DNA of 64,000 bases, from NCBI RefSeq assembly GCF_033473495.1, contig NC_088936.1, positions 5,022,001 through 5,086,000 on the forward strand, read 5' to 3'. Shown piece after piece: positions 9,532 to 22,314 of the stretch (positions within the stretch are counted from its first letter, which is position 1; the number at the start of each line of letters is the position of its first letter). Made by a program: the position numbers and the translations under genes. The notes below the pieces were generated by a model. It was not told the origin of the DNA. It saw only the letters and a program-made list of their open reading frames with translations, and did not search any database. The stretch comes from Cercospora beticola (taxonomy: Eukaryota > Ascomycota > Dothideomycetes > Mycosphaerellales > Mycosphaerellaceae).

Positions 9532-12500
9532 ATGGCGGACGAGCTTCATGCAGCGCTGGAAGGATTGTCGCTGTCATCGGAAAATGTGCACGAAGACATC
9601 GACGACTTGCTCGACCAAGCCAAGCCACGAAAACGCATTCGAAAGTCGCCTGAAGAAGTGAAGGCGGATCTCGAACGTCAATTCCTCACTCCATCGACCT
9701 CATTCAGTCCAGAATGGCTAGACCGCCTACAGCAGCGATGGGAGGCACCTACGAACTACAATGAGCTGTTCGCACTTGGCCCAACTCAAACGAGGACGAT
9801 CATCAGATTCACGCGGGAAGGTCTCGAAGGACGTGTCACTGGATACAAGGAAGTGACTGTGCCAGCCAACAGTGCAACTGCAAAGAACTCGACTTCACTT
9901 CTCCGCAAGCCAGCGAATCGTGCCGACTTTGTTAGAGGCGCCGCAGGGTTCTACCCATTTGCACCCGGCGGCCTTGATGCCGTAGAAGCGACCGCCGCAT
10001 ACGAAGACGAATTCATCCAGCAGCAGCAAGGCGCGGAAGATGCCAAGAAATCCAACAAGCTAGACAAGGTTATCAACTTTGCAGCAGAGGGTGGCTTGCT
10101 CGAAGTCCCGCCGGGGTTTTCCAGAGGTTTGCGTGTCAACGAAAAGCCAAAGCAGGATGACGAGGCTGCCAAGGAGGTCGAAGAAGTTCTCGATGAGCAG
10201 TCTGATGTTCCCGAGGCTTTTCAGAACGGAGTGCCGCTTCCAAAGGAGAATGGAGAAGCTGATGAAGGTGATGAAGGTGATGAGGAGGGCGAAGAAGAGC
10301 TCGATGCACTCCTACCTGTGGAGTTCCCAGCTTTGGCTGCACATGGTCCACTCGCAGTTGCGCGTAACAAGCAAGGCGGGCGAGAATGGGCACATATGGT
10401 TGACGTTAATCGCGACATCACGAACTTCCGGGAACTTGTGCCTGAAATGGCCCGAGAATGGCCATTCGAGCTGGACACTTTCCAGAAGGAGGCTGTCTAC
10501 CACTTGGAGAACGGCGATTCTGTCTTCGTTGCAGCTCACACATCTGCCGGCAAGACTGTAGTCGCAGAATATGCCATCGCGCTTGCAGCTAAGCACATGA
10601 CCAAGGCCATTTACACTTCGCCGATCAAAGCACTTAGCAACCAGAAGTTTCGAGACTTTAGACAGGAATTTGATGATGTTGGCATTCTGACTGGAGATGT
10701 CCAGATTAGGCCCGAAGCCAGCTGCCTGATCATGACGACAGAGATTCTGCGAAGTATGCTCTATCGCGGAGCAGATTTGGTACGAGACGTTGAGTTTGTC
10801 ATCTTTGATGAGGTCCACTATGTCAATGACTCCGAGCGCGGTGTAGTATGGGAGGAGGTCATCATCATGTTGCCGGAGCATGTCACCTTGATCTGCCTAT
10901 CTGCAACTGTTCCAAACACTTACGAGTTCGCTTCATGGGTGGGCCGAACCAAGAAGAAGGACATATATGTCATCTCCACACCCAAGCGTCCTGTACCGCT
11001 TGAGCACTACCTGTGGGCAGATAAGAAGATGTTCAAGATTGTCGATGCAAATAAGAGCTTCATTGAAAAGGGCTGGAAGGACGCCAACGATGCCATGAGT
11101 GGGCGAGACAAGATCATTGCAGCAGAGGCCAAAGCAAAGGAGAAGGAGGAAGCAGCAGTCGCAGCAGGCCGTGGTGGGCGCGGCGGACGAGGTGCTCAGC
11201 AAGGCCGTGGAGGCCAGCAAAGAGGTGGCGGCAACCAGCGCGGCGGACCACAGCAGCGTGGACGAGGTGCACCCGCAACTCGTGGCCAGGGCAACATTGC
11301 CCGCACTGGACGAGGTGGAGGCCGTACGACTGCAGCGCAAGACAGAAACATCTGGGTGCATCTTGTACAGCACTTGAGGAAGGAGGATCTACTACCATGC
11401 ACGATCTTCGTCTTCTCGAAGAAGCGTTGTGAGGAGAATGCAGATGCGCTTTCAAATCTGGACTTTTGCACAGCCGCTGAGAAGAGTGCTATCCACATGA
11501 TTCTGGAGAAATCGCTGGCACGCCTGAAGCCGGACGATCGTACATTGCCTCAAATCCGGAGAACTCGGGAACTGCTCTCGCGAGGAATCGCAGTGCATCA
11601 TGGTGGAATGCTTCCGATCGTGAAAGAATGCGTCGAGATTCTGTTCTCCAAGACTCTCGTCAAGGTCTTGTTCGCTACCGAGACTTTTGCTATGGGACTG
11701 AACTTGCCAACCAGGACAGTCATATTTTCTGGCTTCCGCAAATATGACAACAAGTCTTTCCGAGATCTCCTGCCTGGAGAGTACACGCAGATGGCTGGCC
11801 GTGCTGGACGAAGAGGTCTCGATACTGTTGGGTACGTCATACTGGTCAGTCCTGGAGCAGATGAAGCCCCTCCAGCTGGTCGTCTGCGGCAGATGATGCT
11901 GGGCGAGCCAACGAAGCTGAGGTCACAGTTCCGCCTGACCTACAACATGATTCTGAACTTGCTGCGCGTGGAGGCACTCAAGATTGAAGAAATGATCAAG
12001 CGATCATTTTCTGAGAATGCTACTCAAGCACTCCTGCCTGAGCACCAAAAGCAGATCAAGTTGTCAGAAGCAGACCTCGAAAAAGTGGTTAGAGAGCCTT
12101 GCGACATTTGTGACAAGGACATTGATGCATGCCAGGCCGCTGCTGTCGAATTCGAAAAGCTTACTGCCAGTCTTCATCTGATGATGCTGTCCACACCTGT
12201 CGGTCGTCGCATGTTTCAGCCTAAGCGCTTGATCGTTTTCAAAGGACGCAATGATGTTCGCACAGCTGGCGTCTTGCTTCGGGACGGCGCTAGCAAAGGA
12301 TCTCCTCCAACAGTGCAAGTGCTGGAAGTGCTATATCGCAACCAGCGCAAGCGACAGGACGCAGACTTCTTACCTTTCCTACCCCGCTTTCGCCGTCGCT
12401 TCATCGACCTTCCACAATCAGAGAATGAGATGCAGCTGCGCACAGTCACGATACCACTCGACAACATCGAAGCCCTGACAGGATCACACATTCAAATGGA

Positions 12501-13401
12501 TGTCAGTGGTGTCCTGCAACGCGACCCAGAAGCATTAGCCAAAGCCAAAACAGAACTACTCACCACATGCTCCTCCTGGACCTCCTCAACATGGAACGAA
12601 CTCGACTACTACAAATACCTCAAAGACATGAGCATCCGCACCCTGCTCGACCAACGCTCCCAAGCAGCCACAATCGCCTCCGACCGCGAATGTATTCACT
12701 GCCCCAACCTCCCCAAGCACTTCGCCATGGCCCACGACCAATGGCTCATCCGCGACAAAATCAACTCCATCCGCCAACTAATGTCCGACCAAAACCTCCA
12801 ACTCCTCCCCGACTACGAGCAACGCATTTCAGTCCTCAAAGACCTCGGATTCATCGACTCCAACTCTCGCGTAGAACTCAAAGGAAAAGTCGCATGTGAG
12901 ATACATTCAGCAGATGAACTCGTCCTCACAGAACTCGTTCTCGAAAATGTCTTGGCAGACTACGAACCAGAAGAAATCGTCGCTTTACTCTCATCTTTCG
13001 TGTTCCAAGAGAAGACAGACGCAGTCCCAAACTTAACTCCACAACTCGAAAAAGGTCAAGAAATGATTATTTCCATCGCGGAAAAAGTCAATCAATACCA
13101 AACACTCCATCAAGTCATTCTCTCATCAGATGATAGCAACGACTTCGTCTCGAGACCAAGATTCGGTCTTGTGGAAGTCGTATACGAATGGGCGAGAGGA
13201 ATGCCTTTCTCGAGGATTACGGATTTGACGGATGTTTTGGAGGGGACGATTGTGAGAGTCATCACGAGGTTGGATGAGACGTGTCGTGAAGTGAAGAATG
13301 CGGCGAGGATTATTGGGGATCCGACGTTGTTTACGAAGATGCAGACGTGTCAGGAGTTGATTAAGAGGGATATTTGTGCGACGGCGAGTTTGTATATGTA
13401 G
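9532..13401 (+). CDS. SKI2: Ski2-type DExH RNA helicase of the SKI complex
   Basis: Intronless, 1289 residues. The frame opens upstream but without an ATG; MADELHAAL at 9532 is the first. Helicase motifs in order: AAHTSAGKT (Walker A), TSPIKALSNQK, LTGDVQ, FDEVHYVND (DEVH), LSATVPN, AVHHGGMLP, FATETFAMGLNLP and QMAGRAGRRGLDTVG. The N-terminal Ski2 segment (LPVEFPAL, then DTFQKEAVYHLENGDSVFVA) and the C-terminal DSHCT-like helical domain separate it from Mtr4. An RGG-rich stretch of about 50 residues (DNA about 11165-11335) sits in the insertion between the two RecA domains. The family feeds mRNA to the cytoplasmic exosome for 3'-5' decay. It is convergent with the PKS gene, with stops about 85 bases apart. 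Confidence 0.93.
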   Translation: MADELHAALEGLSLSSENVHEDIDDLLDQAKPRKRIRKSPEEVKADLERQFLTPSTSFSPEWLDRLQQRWEAPTNYNELFALGPTQTRTIIRFTREGLEGRVTGYKEVTVPANSATAKNSTSLLRKPANRADFVRGAAGFYPFAPGGLDAVEATAAYEDEFIQQQQGAEDAKKSNKLDKVINFAAEGGLLEVPPGFSRGLRVNEKPKQDDEAAKEVEEVLDEQSDVPEAFQNGVPLPKENGEADEGDEGDEEGEEELDALLPVEFPALAAHGPLAVARNKQGGREWAHMVDVNRDITNFRELVPEMAREWPFELDTFQKEAVYHLENGDSVFVAAHTSAGKTVVAEYAIALAAKHMTKAIYTSPIKALSNQKFRDFRQEFDDVGILTGDVQIRPEASCLIMTTEILRSMLYRGADLVRDVEFVIFDEVHYVNDSERGVVWEEVIIMLPEHVTLICLSATVPNTYEFASWVGRTKKKDIYVISTPKRPVPLEHYLWADKKMFKIVDANKSFIEKGWKDANDAMSGRDKIIAAEAKAKEKEEAAVAAGRGGRGGRGAQQGRGGQQRGGGNQRGGPQQRGRGAPATRGQGNIARTGRGGGRTTAAQDRNIWVHLVQHLRKEDLLPCTIFVFSKKRCEENADALSNLDFCTAAEKSAIHMILEKSLARLKPDDRTLPQIRRTRELLSRGIAVHHGGMLPIVKECVEILFSKTLVKVLFATETFAMGLNLPTRTVIFSGFRKYDNKSFRDLLPGEYTQMAGRAGRRGLDTVGYVILVSPGADEAPPAGRLRQMMLGEPTKLRSQFRLTYNMILNLLRVEALKIEEMIKRSFSENATQALLPEHQKQIKLSEADLEKVVREPCDICDKDIDACQAAAVEFEKLTASLHLMMLSTPVGRRMFQPKRLIVFKGRNDVRTAGVLLRDGASKGSPPTVQVLEVLYRNQRKRQDADFLPFLPRFRRRFIDLPQSENEMQLRTVTIPLDNIEALTGSHIQMDVSGVLQRDPEALAKAKTELLTTCSSWTSSTWNELDYYKYLKDMSIRTLLDQRSQAATIASDRECIHCPNLPKHFAMAHDQWLIRDKINSIRQLMSDQNLQLLPDYEQRISVLKDLGFIDSNSRVELKGKVACEIHSADELVLTELVLENVLADYEPEEIVALLSSFVFQEKTDAVPNLTPQLEKGQEMIISIAEKVNQYQTLHQVILSSDDSNDFVSRPRFGLVEVVYEWARGMPFSRITDLTDVLEGTIVRVITRLDETCREVKNAARIIGDPTLFTKMQTCQELIKRDICATASLYM

Positions 13402-13486
13402 ATGAGGCGGTCGATGCGTTCCGGCGGTTGAGGTATGAGTCGATGTTGAAGTGGGTATTTTGAGGCGCTATCGCTGTCTTACAACT

Positions 13487-16400
13487 CTACCCACGTAAGG
13501 ACAGATCGTCGCCCGGTGTGGAGGATATAGGTAGCTCCGAGACGGATCGCGACGTGTCCTCTACGAGCAGTGAAAGAATGCGCTCATAGACAGTCAATAG
13601 TGTCTGTATGCCACTTTCATCATACAAGTCCTGCCGGCCTCGCAGGACCAAGAGCATGCGACCATTGCCGACGTCCTGCAACTCCAAATCGAGGTCGCGA
13701 TCGTATGCACCGACCCGATTGTAGTTCAAGAGTTCGGCTTTATGCCCACCTAGCGTTATATCCTGTACTGGGCTGGGCATGTAATTGACTGAAACCTGAT
13801 AGAGCGATCCATGACGATGCAATTCCGTTCCTTCCAGAGCGGCCATGATGAGTTGACGTGGTATATTAGCGTGCAGCCCTGCTTGCAGCTTGTCCCTGGT
13901 ATGTCGAACCTGCTGTGCGAAATCGTCCTGGGGTTGGAACTTGATGGGCAGGAGATCGCCAAATTCTCCGATATTGTCGTCGGACTCCGCTTCGCGATTG
14001 TTGACCTGGATTGCTATACATACGTCTTGCACGGACAGCATGCTGTAGAAGAGAGCCTGGAGCCCGGCCAAGTAAACGTGGAAGGGGGTGGCACCTACGT
14101 TTCGGGAAACGCTCCTGATAGCGGCACACAGATGAGCAGACAACGTTTTTTCCACAGTTGGTCGCGGCTTCGGTCTCTGTGAAGATATTGTTGGACGCAC
14201 TTTCGTCTTCGCAAATGGGAACAGAGGAAGTGTGCTCGGTAGGTGTCGATATTCTGAAGTCCAGTACGCCAAACTGTCTTGGACTTGAGAGACTTTTTGC
14301 AACTGATCATGAACAAAGTCCAGATACTGATACTTCAGACGTGGTAGAGTTCCGCCAAAATAGGCAATGTTTAAGTCTCGCAGGAATGGTACTGGACTGA
14401 AACCATCAAAGACGAGATGATGCCACGCTATCGCGAGGAAAACGTGGCCTTCATTCGGGACAGCGATCGCCTTCATGGTCTCTCCAGCACTCAGATCAAA
14501 GACATGAGAGCGAACGACTTCGAAAGCCGCCTGCGGCGTCATAGTTGGATCCACGCTTAGTCGAGTGCTCTTGTGCGCCATAACGTACTGCGTTACTTCA
14601 CCAGTGGACGTATCTTGTTCAAATTTAGTTCTCAAGATTTCATGCCGTTGGACTACTTGTTGACCGGCCTGTTCGAGCTTGATCAGATCCAGCTGGCCGG
14701 CTATTTTGAATATGACTGCAAGATTGCATAACGCAGGATCCCGGTAGGTCTCTACCGCAGACCATATCTTCTTCTGCTCGTATCCAAGTGGTCCTTCGCG
14801 GTCGGTGCGCTCGGTGTCCGAGTCTTGGGAAACGCTGCTCGGCGGACTAGACTGCACATCCTCGCGCAATTCTGAGCCGGAATCGTCTTGCTTGTCCGAT
14901 GGAGTTCTGAGGAACGTAGTGGGCGGCGATACTGGTATTTCGTGGCCTGTTGAGTCAAGACGCGCCTTGCTCGAGGCGGTGAAAGCCTTCGAAGCCGCCT
15001 CGTAACATATGTCACCAACAGAGCTGCCGCCCAGAATCTTAAGGACAGGGAGACTGACGTCCAGCTGCTTCAAGAACCAAGAACGAATCTCGACGGCGAT
15101 AAGAGAATCAACACCGAGATTCATAAGTGGTTGAGCACAGTCGATAGCATCTGCCGGCATTTGCAGAGTCTTCTCCATCTTTGCGCAGAAGGCGCGTTGA
15201 ATAATGAGAGCTGCTTCTTCCTGGCTCAGGGCATCATCCACTGACTGGCGGACGCTGACAGCAGTAGCAGAAGCTTCGGTTCTGGACGTCGTCTGCTCTA
15301 CAATGTGGTGGGAGAGCCTAGGATTGGTCCCGTATTTGCTCTCCGATACCGTATCCCGGTTGTATCGCGGCACTCCAGTGATGACTTCTGGAGAGTGGCC
15401 TGAATCGGGTCTTCCGATCAAGATCGACTGTGCGAAGATGTCCAAAAATGCTGTCTCACTGATAGGCATTGGCGTATCGTAATTGGTCAGCAACTTGCGT
15501 TCAATGTCAGAGTTCAGGACGTAGCCTAATCCTGTCACCGCGCCAATGTGGATGACAGAAGCACTGAGACCTCTTGCTCGTCGCTCTGCCGCAACTGCCG
15601 TCATGCACAAGTTTGATGCAGCATAATTTGACTGGCCCGGACTGCCCAGTAGACTTGCGATCGACGAGAACATGATGAAGAAATCCAGTGGTTCATCGAT
15701 GAACAAGGAGTGCAAATTTAGGGTGCCCTTGACCTTTGGCCCAAACACAGTGGCGAAGTCGTCGACGTTGCAGCCCCCAAAAGCCTTGTCCTTCAATACC
15801 ATTGCGGCATGTACAACACCCGCGATTGGTGGCATGTCTGCTCTGAGTTTCGCGAGGACTGAACTCAGCGAGTCCATGTCTGCTACATCGGCTTGACACA
15901 GCTGCACTTTCGCGCCCTTCCCTTCGATCTCGCTCAGCCAAGCTTTATCGATTGACAATACATTCCTGCTGACAAGTGCGAGATATCGTGCGCCTTGGTC
16001 CACTAACCACGAGCACACGGCGCGACCGAGACCACCTGCACAGCCGACCATGAAGTACGTACCGTCGTCACGCACCACTTGGCTGTAGTCTGTAGGCGGC
16101 AGTAGAGCATTGATATGTATGGCTGCAGAGAAATCGACGACGCTGGAGTATGAGACATCTCCTGGAGTAATGCTGGATACATCGGAGACAGGTATCAAAT
16201 CGGCAATTTCAACTCCTGGAAGATCCTCGTGAAAGACCTTGGTCGTGATGCTGGCGAAATCTTCGAAGGAGAGTTCACTTTTCCAGAGGTCCTCAACAGT
16301 GAAATAGGTACAGCGAGCCGGGAGCACTCTAGCCCATCGGTCCGTCTGATCAGGTGCAAAATCAAGAAAAGTTGCCACATCACGAGGGAGGGCGTTATTT

Positions 16401-19400
16401 AGGACCCGATTCGTTGCTAGAGCATGCAATGATGTGCAGCCTGGCTTCCCTTGGCTGGAGAAGCAGACTGTCTTGATGCCGCGCTCTGCAGCCGCACGCA
16501 GCAGCTCGGCCCCGAGAATTTCGTCTGGCTCGTTGATTGCCAGGCGTCGATTTGTGTTAAGGTTTTGCAAGAACCGCTGCACGAGCATCCTGCTTGCAAT
16601 GATTGGGAGGTGGCTTGCTGCATTTGCGTGGTGGCTTACAGCCACGGTGTAGTCTTTGGATATGGGGACCGATGAGCTACATGTCGGTGACAATACCACC
16701 CGGATGTCATCTTCTCGATGCGCTGCGCCCCCATAGCTGACAAAGTAGCTATCTCCTGAGATGTTAATTGGCTGGAGCAGAGCATACGTGATGCGAATGT
16801 GCGGCCGTTCGGTTATGTCAACCTTGCTGATCTCAAATGCGTCGTGGGCACACTTGATTGTGACTGCCTGACTGTTGAGTTGAACGGATTTTTTGATGGA
16901 CAGTGTATTAGCGTTGAAGCGATCGTTCAAGACGGTGTCTGGAAATACTCGAGGGATAGAAAGCCGAATGTGCTGATCGATCGCCAGCTCTGGCTCCGAA
17001 CTCCACAGCCAGGATGGCGCGTGACTGCAGATCGAAGAGTATATAATGCGTACCATAGACTCAGCAATGGGTCTAGACAGCTTCAGATCGCTGGGATCAT
17101 GGACCTTTAGAAATTGCAAGGCCACATGACCATATTCGTTGGCCAGTGATCGACAGAGTCCCATCGACAAGTTGGCAAAGCGGCCTTCATGGCCAACCCA
17201 TACTATGTGTCGGCAGTTCGGCAGAATCCGTTGCAGCGCCAGTAGAGTGGCTTCTGTCAGATCCTGTAAGATCGGTCTATCCAGATCCTCGAGGCATATC
17301 AATGAGGCTGGGAGAACTTCCTCATCCGCCAGTTCGGCCAAGCTGTCGACTAGGTGAATATCAGGGCCCGGAGAGCTGCTGGTCAGTAAGTCTTTGATCG
17401 ATTTGTCGAGTCCAGTCGTATGTCCGCCAACGATCGTGATAGCATGTCCTGTGAGTGGATTTGCATTGGCCGTGAGCGGATAACGCATTATGTTTATGTC
17501 TCGATCGACCGCCTGCACGACCATAAGGGAGCTGAGGTGCTTGGAAGCATCGGCCATGTCTGGAATCCAGGTATCAATCTCAGAGAATCCCGCCTGCTGC
17601 AGATGCTGGTCCCACTCGCTCTTACTAAGTGTGGGACCGTCGTGTCGTCCGTCCTCGCTAAGCCAGAAGCCAGGCAGGCCAGCGTAGGTCATGAAACGAC
17701 CAAGGTTGTCCCCAGTCCACTCGACTAGGAGGAGGTAGCCCCCGGGTCTCAAGAGTTGTCGAACGTTGTTCAGCGTCTGACTCACTGACTTGGTTGCATG
17801 TAGCACATTCGCTGCCACTACCATATCATAGTCGTTGTGTCGATAACCCTGTAATTCAACATCCCCTTCGATATTCAGTTGCCGGAACACCATCTTGTGA
17901 GACCATTCCTGAAAGCGCTTTCCAGCGCTCTCAAAGAATCCAGAGCTGATATCTGTATATGTGTAGGCGTCAAAAGTCGACCCTAGACCCTGTAGTATGC
18001 CACTGGTAAAGCTGCCTGTGCCTGCACCTATTTCGAGAATATTCATTCGAGGATAACGATGAGCGATTTGATGCGCCACCTTGCCGATAGAAGAGGTGAG
18101 GTATGGAACACCAACCATCTCCGTGTATGTTCGCTCAAGCATGTTGTCTTTAATCATGTGTTCGAGCATGGTAGTTTCGCCCCGGGCAACGGACGCAAAG
18201 TGCTCACCGACAGCCTGGAGCAATGTCAATTCAGGTCTGTCAGGCAATTTCGAAGCTTCTTGCAGCAGCACTTCGTGATCATCCTCCGCCCAGTCTGCCT
18301 TGACAGTCGGATGTCGGCCGGCGGCGATGAGTGGCAAAAGTTTATCAAGCCACTCAAATATTTTGGTGAAATACGGTTCCATCAAGGATACTTCGGTCTT
18401 CGAAAATGTTTCATAGAACCTTCTGAGGTAAGAATATGCCAGACGCTCTTGGAAAATCAGAAGATCCAGCTCTTCTGGCTTATCTCTCCGGCCGTTTTGG
18501 TCAATTGTAACACCGCTTCCAATGTCCAGTTCCCAAACGTCTTGCGTGTAAAGCTCTTTGTAGTCGTTCGGGCCGGGCTGGCTCAAAGTTGTGCATGTAA
18601 TGCTCTCCACTTGCATCAATGCATCTCCGCTCTCAGCATCGTACAGATCAACATCGCCAGTGAAGGAGCGCGCACTCGATGCCGTCGCAAAAGTGTCCAC
18701 GATCAAGCGCCTGCCACTCTTTGCCATTTGCTGAGAGCCGGCAATTCGTATGCGCCCGATATGAGTCGGTACGCAAGCAGACGTCATTGAGCCATCTCCT
18801 GGATAAGCCATTGCAGCGATAAGTGGCTGAAATGTTGAGTCAAGGATAGCTGGATGTATCGGGTCCGTAGTATCAAGGCCTGTCAGTGTAGCCGTGGCGT
18901 ATTTCGACCTTCTCTTCACATCTTCCAAACGTCGGAAGAGCCCTGAATAAGACAGACCCAATCCTTCGATGTTGTCATACAGCCTCTCCGAGCTCACGCT
19001 GGTCAATAGCGACTGAGCAGGGGTGATACGTGGAGGTAGCTTCTCATCATGTTCGCTGTTCAGTAAGACTCTCACCTTGCCTTTCGCATTGACACGCCAC
19101 TTTGCTCTGCTGTCTTCACCGGATGCCGAGCGGCAGGTCCACTCAGCCTGAAAGTGTGGTTCATCATCCTTGACTGTCACAGTGTTCAGCGTGAACAACG
19201 TCTGGACGTTGGCATCATTCTCCCCAAGTAGAATGGCGGCCTCAATCGTTACGTCGAAAAGCTCGTAAAAAGCCACCTGCTCGGGTGAGACAAGCGTTCG
19301 GGATGCAGCGAGCGCCATCACCAAGTATGCCGCAGCTGGATATACTACCTGGCCCTGAACAACATGTCCGAAAAGCCAGGGCAAGTCCTGCAGTCGTAAG

Positions 19401-22314
19401 TAGTTCTCCCAACGCTTTTCCTCGTCCAGGTCGTCCACAGCACGTTTGCCCAGCAACGGGTGCGACTTCTCATTTTGTGTGCGGTACATTAGTGACTTGC
19501 GTCCTTCTTTCCAAAATTGTCTGCTATGATCCCACATATAGCCTGGCAGTCTGACCAGCCTGGGCCTCGGGTTTGTCCCGAAGAAAGTCTGGTTGTACTG
19601 AGCAAAGTCCACCGCGTTGGACCCAAGCTGGATCCAAAGCGATCCTAAAGTCTCGCTAAGTGCTTCGACGTCGTTACGACCACGGAGAAGTGTTCCGTAG
19701 TAGAAAAGCTGATGATTGATGGTCCGCTGATATGTTTGCGTCACAGGGGTCTTTAAGGCCGGATGTGGCCCAATCTCAATCGCAGCATTGCAGAGCAGGT
19801 CTCCGTAAGCCACAGTCTCGATGGCGTCGTGAAACATGACCGGGCTGAGCAGGTTATCGACCCAATACTCGCAAGATAGCTTTGAAATGAGATGATCACC
19901 CTGCACACGTCCGCCATAGACGCTGGAGAACCATGCAGAACCTCTTCTGGGACGATGGGGCTTGATCGAGCAGGCTCGCAATGCCTTGGTATACGCACCC
20001 GAGCACGCCACCATATGGTGCGAGTGATATGCGGTATCGACTTTGAGCAAGCGAGCGAAGACGTCTCCGTCCTCGAGCCTAGCTTTGATCTCCAAGATGG
20101 CGTCTTCATCACCGGATAAGGTGCTGCTTGTGTCTGAGTTCCAGGCCGCGACGTCCACACGTCCGGCGAATTCTCCTTCACAAAGCTCGCAAGCCTCCTC
20201 GTACGACAAGCCTACAGCCATCATGGCGCCTTTTTGCCCATTCTGACTTCTAGCAATCGGGGCATAGAGGCCACGGTAATAGGCAATACGGATGGCATCA
20301 TGTGCGGAGATAGCACCCACGGCGTACGCAGCAGCGATCTCTCCAGAGCTGTGACCTACAACTGAGACCAAATTGACACCGGCTTCTTTTAAGAGATCGA
20401 CAACCATGATCTGTACTGCAGTACAGAGTGGCTGTGCGATTGCCGCTTCGCCAAGTCGAGAGGTGTCACTCCCAGCGCGGCATTGATCAGAGAGAGTCCA
20501 ATCTGGCGCGTCTGGGAGTGAAGATAAAGAAGTATCGAGCCTCTCGAAGCATTGCTGTGCTGTCAAGGAGGTCCTCAACAGCTCACTACCCATCGTAGCC
20601 CATTGTGCACCTTGTCCAGTAAAGACACCAAGAAAGCGGAAGCTAGAAGATGGTTGTGTCATGCTGGTGCTGGTGCTGACAGTTCCGTTAGATTGTGCGG
20701 TGGCTCTGATCTTGCGGAGAAGATCTTCTCTAGAGGTCGCTGACACGGCCGTTCGCACGGAATGCTGGCTCCGCTTGGATTGTAGAGTATACAGCAAGTC
20801 ATTCCAAGGGATGGACTCATTGCACTCGAGAAAATCAGCGAGTGCTGTCGCTTGAGCCCTTAGAGACAGGTCCGAATTTGCAGACAGTAGCACTGGTGAT
20901 GGAGGTAGGTCATGGATCGGCGATCCTTTTACTATGACTGGATGGCTTTCGTAGCTTTCAATAATCGCATGGGCATTGGTGCCGCCAAAACCTGCAAATG
21001 AGAAGTCAGCAATCGGCATATCAACCTGGGAATAGACACCAGACCGAATGAGTTCACACTGGCCCGTCTCGGGGCATCTGGGGATAAGTGTGGCCATGGT
21101 GAGGACTGCGTTGGCACCTTGAGGTTTTTGCAAAATGGCTCAATGGCTGGATTGAGCTTCTGCAGAAGCATGTTCGGAGGTACAATAGCTCTTCGCACCG
21201 CCTCAGCAGCTTTGATAAGCCCTGCTACGCCAGCAGCACCCTCGAGATGTCCTATGACAGTTTTCACCGACCCAACGTAAAGAACTTCAGCTGTATCTCG
21301 GGTTTCAGGGAAGAAAACTTCGTGAATGGCACGCGCCTCTTGTGGGTCACCGGCCTGCGTACCAGTTCCATGAGCTTCAAAGTACTGGCACCCATCCTTG
21401 AGCGGGTCCAAGCAAGCACGAGCATATGTTTGCCGAATCAACGCGGCCTGTGCTTCCGCAGAGGGCATCGTTATTCCGTTCGTACGACCATCGGAGTTGA
21501 CGCCTGTCTCTCGGATGATGCAGTAGACTTCGTCTCCATCGGCAAGGGCGTGGGATAGCTTCTTCATGATCAACGCTGCCGCTCCTTCGCCACGTGCGTA
21601 TCCATCTGCCGCAGCGTCCCACATGCGACTTCGCCCTGTTGGAGACAAGAGTTGCAGCTTGGACTCGATGATGAAGTTTTCCGGACCCAGAATGGCGTTC
21701 GACCCGGCCGCACAGGCGACTCTAGACACGCCGGATCGAAGTGCTTGCACTGCCTCGTGTATTGCCACAAGACTTGCCGAGCATGCGGTATCGATAGACA
21801 TAGAAGGTCCATGCCAGTCGTAGAAGTACGATATTCTGTTCGACAAGATAGACCTGGCCGTTCCTGGTGCCATGTACTTTGGAAAGTCGAGAGGATCCCG
21901 TAAGAGCATTTCGGTGTAGTCGCTGGTCATGCAGCCAACGTATACGGCTGTATCTGTACCACGAAGTTGGTCCATTGTGATACCGGCAAATTCGAGGGCT
22001 TCATAGACGGTCTCAAGTAACATGCGTTGTTGAGGGTCCACTGCTTCTATTTCAGCTGGATTCATCCTGAAAAAGGCTGCGTCGAATGCTCTGATATCTT
22101 CGTCGAGGAAGTAGCCATGACTGACGTTGGTGCATCCTGGTTTCGACCCGTCCTCGTGATGGAAGGCGTCACTGTTGTATCGTTCGGTAGGGATCTTTGA
22201 TTGTATGTCTCGTTGCTCGCATACGAGATCCCACAACTTGGATGGCGTATTGCAGCCCCCTGGGAAGCGGCATCCGACGCCAACGACCGCTATGGGCTCT
22301 GGTGGTGTGGACAT
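13487..22314 (-). CDS. highly reducing polyketide synthase with C-terminal condensation domain (KS-AT-DH-MT-psiER-KR-ACP-C)
   Basis: Exons 21045-22314 and 13487-20991; the single 53-nt intron lies within the KS motif [11 protein letters not shown]. 2924 residues. KS: DTACSAS (Cys178), EAHGTGT (His315), GHLEG. AT near 545-850: GQGAQW, GHSSGE (Ser about 639). [12 protein letters not shown] (His about 966) and [10 protein letters not shown] (Asp about 1141). C-methyltransferase: LEIGAGTGS (about 1410). [11 protein letters not shown] (about 2070), [28 protein letters not shown] (Ser about 2382). C domain: HHLVFDG (about 2616), running to the end. Between MT and KR I see no NADPH motif of an active enoyl reductase. 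Length and order match LovB/PKS-NRPS-type synthases lacking the adenylation-carrier-release part. Product inferred: a methylated reduced polyketide. Divergent from the MFS gene at 23419. Confidence 0.93.

Noticed and set aside
11099..11377. Overlapping open frames on both strands at the Ski2 RGG region
   Set aside because: Caused by the GC-rich RGG repeat keeping other frames open.
18059..18790. 243-codon open frame on the plus strand
   Set aside because: Antisense to the MT/DH part of the PKS; no recognisable domain, and the PKS frame is certain.
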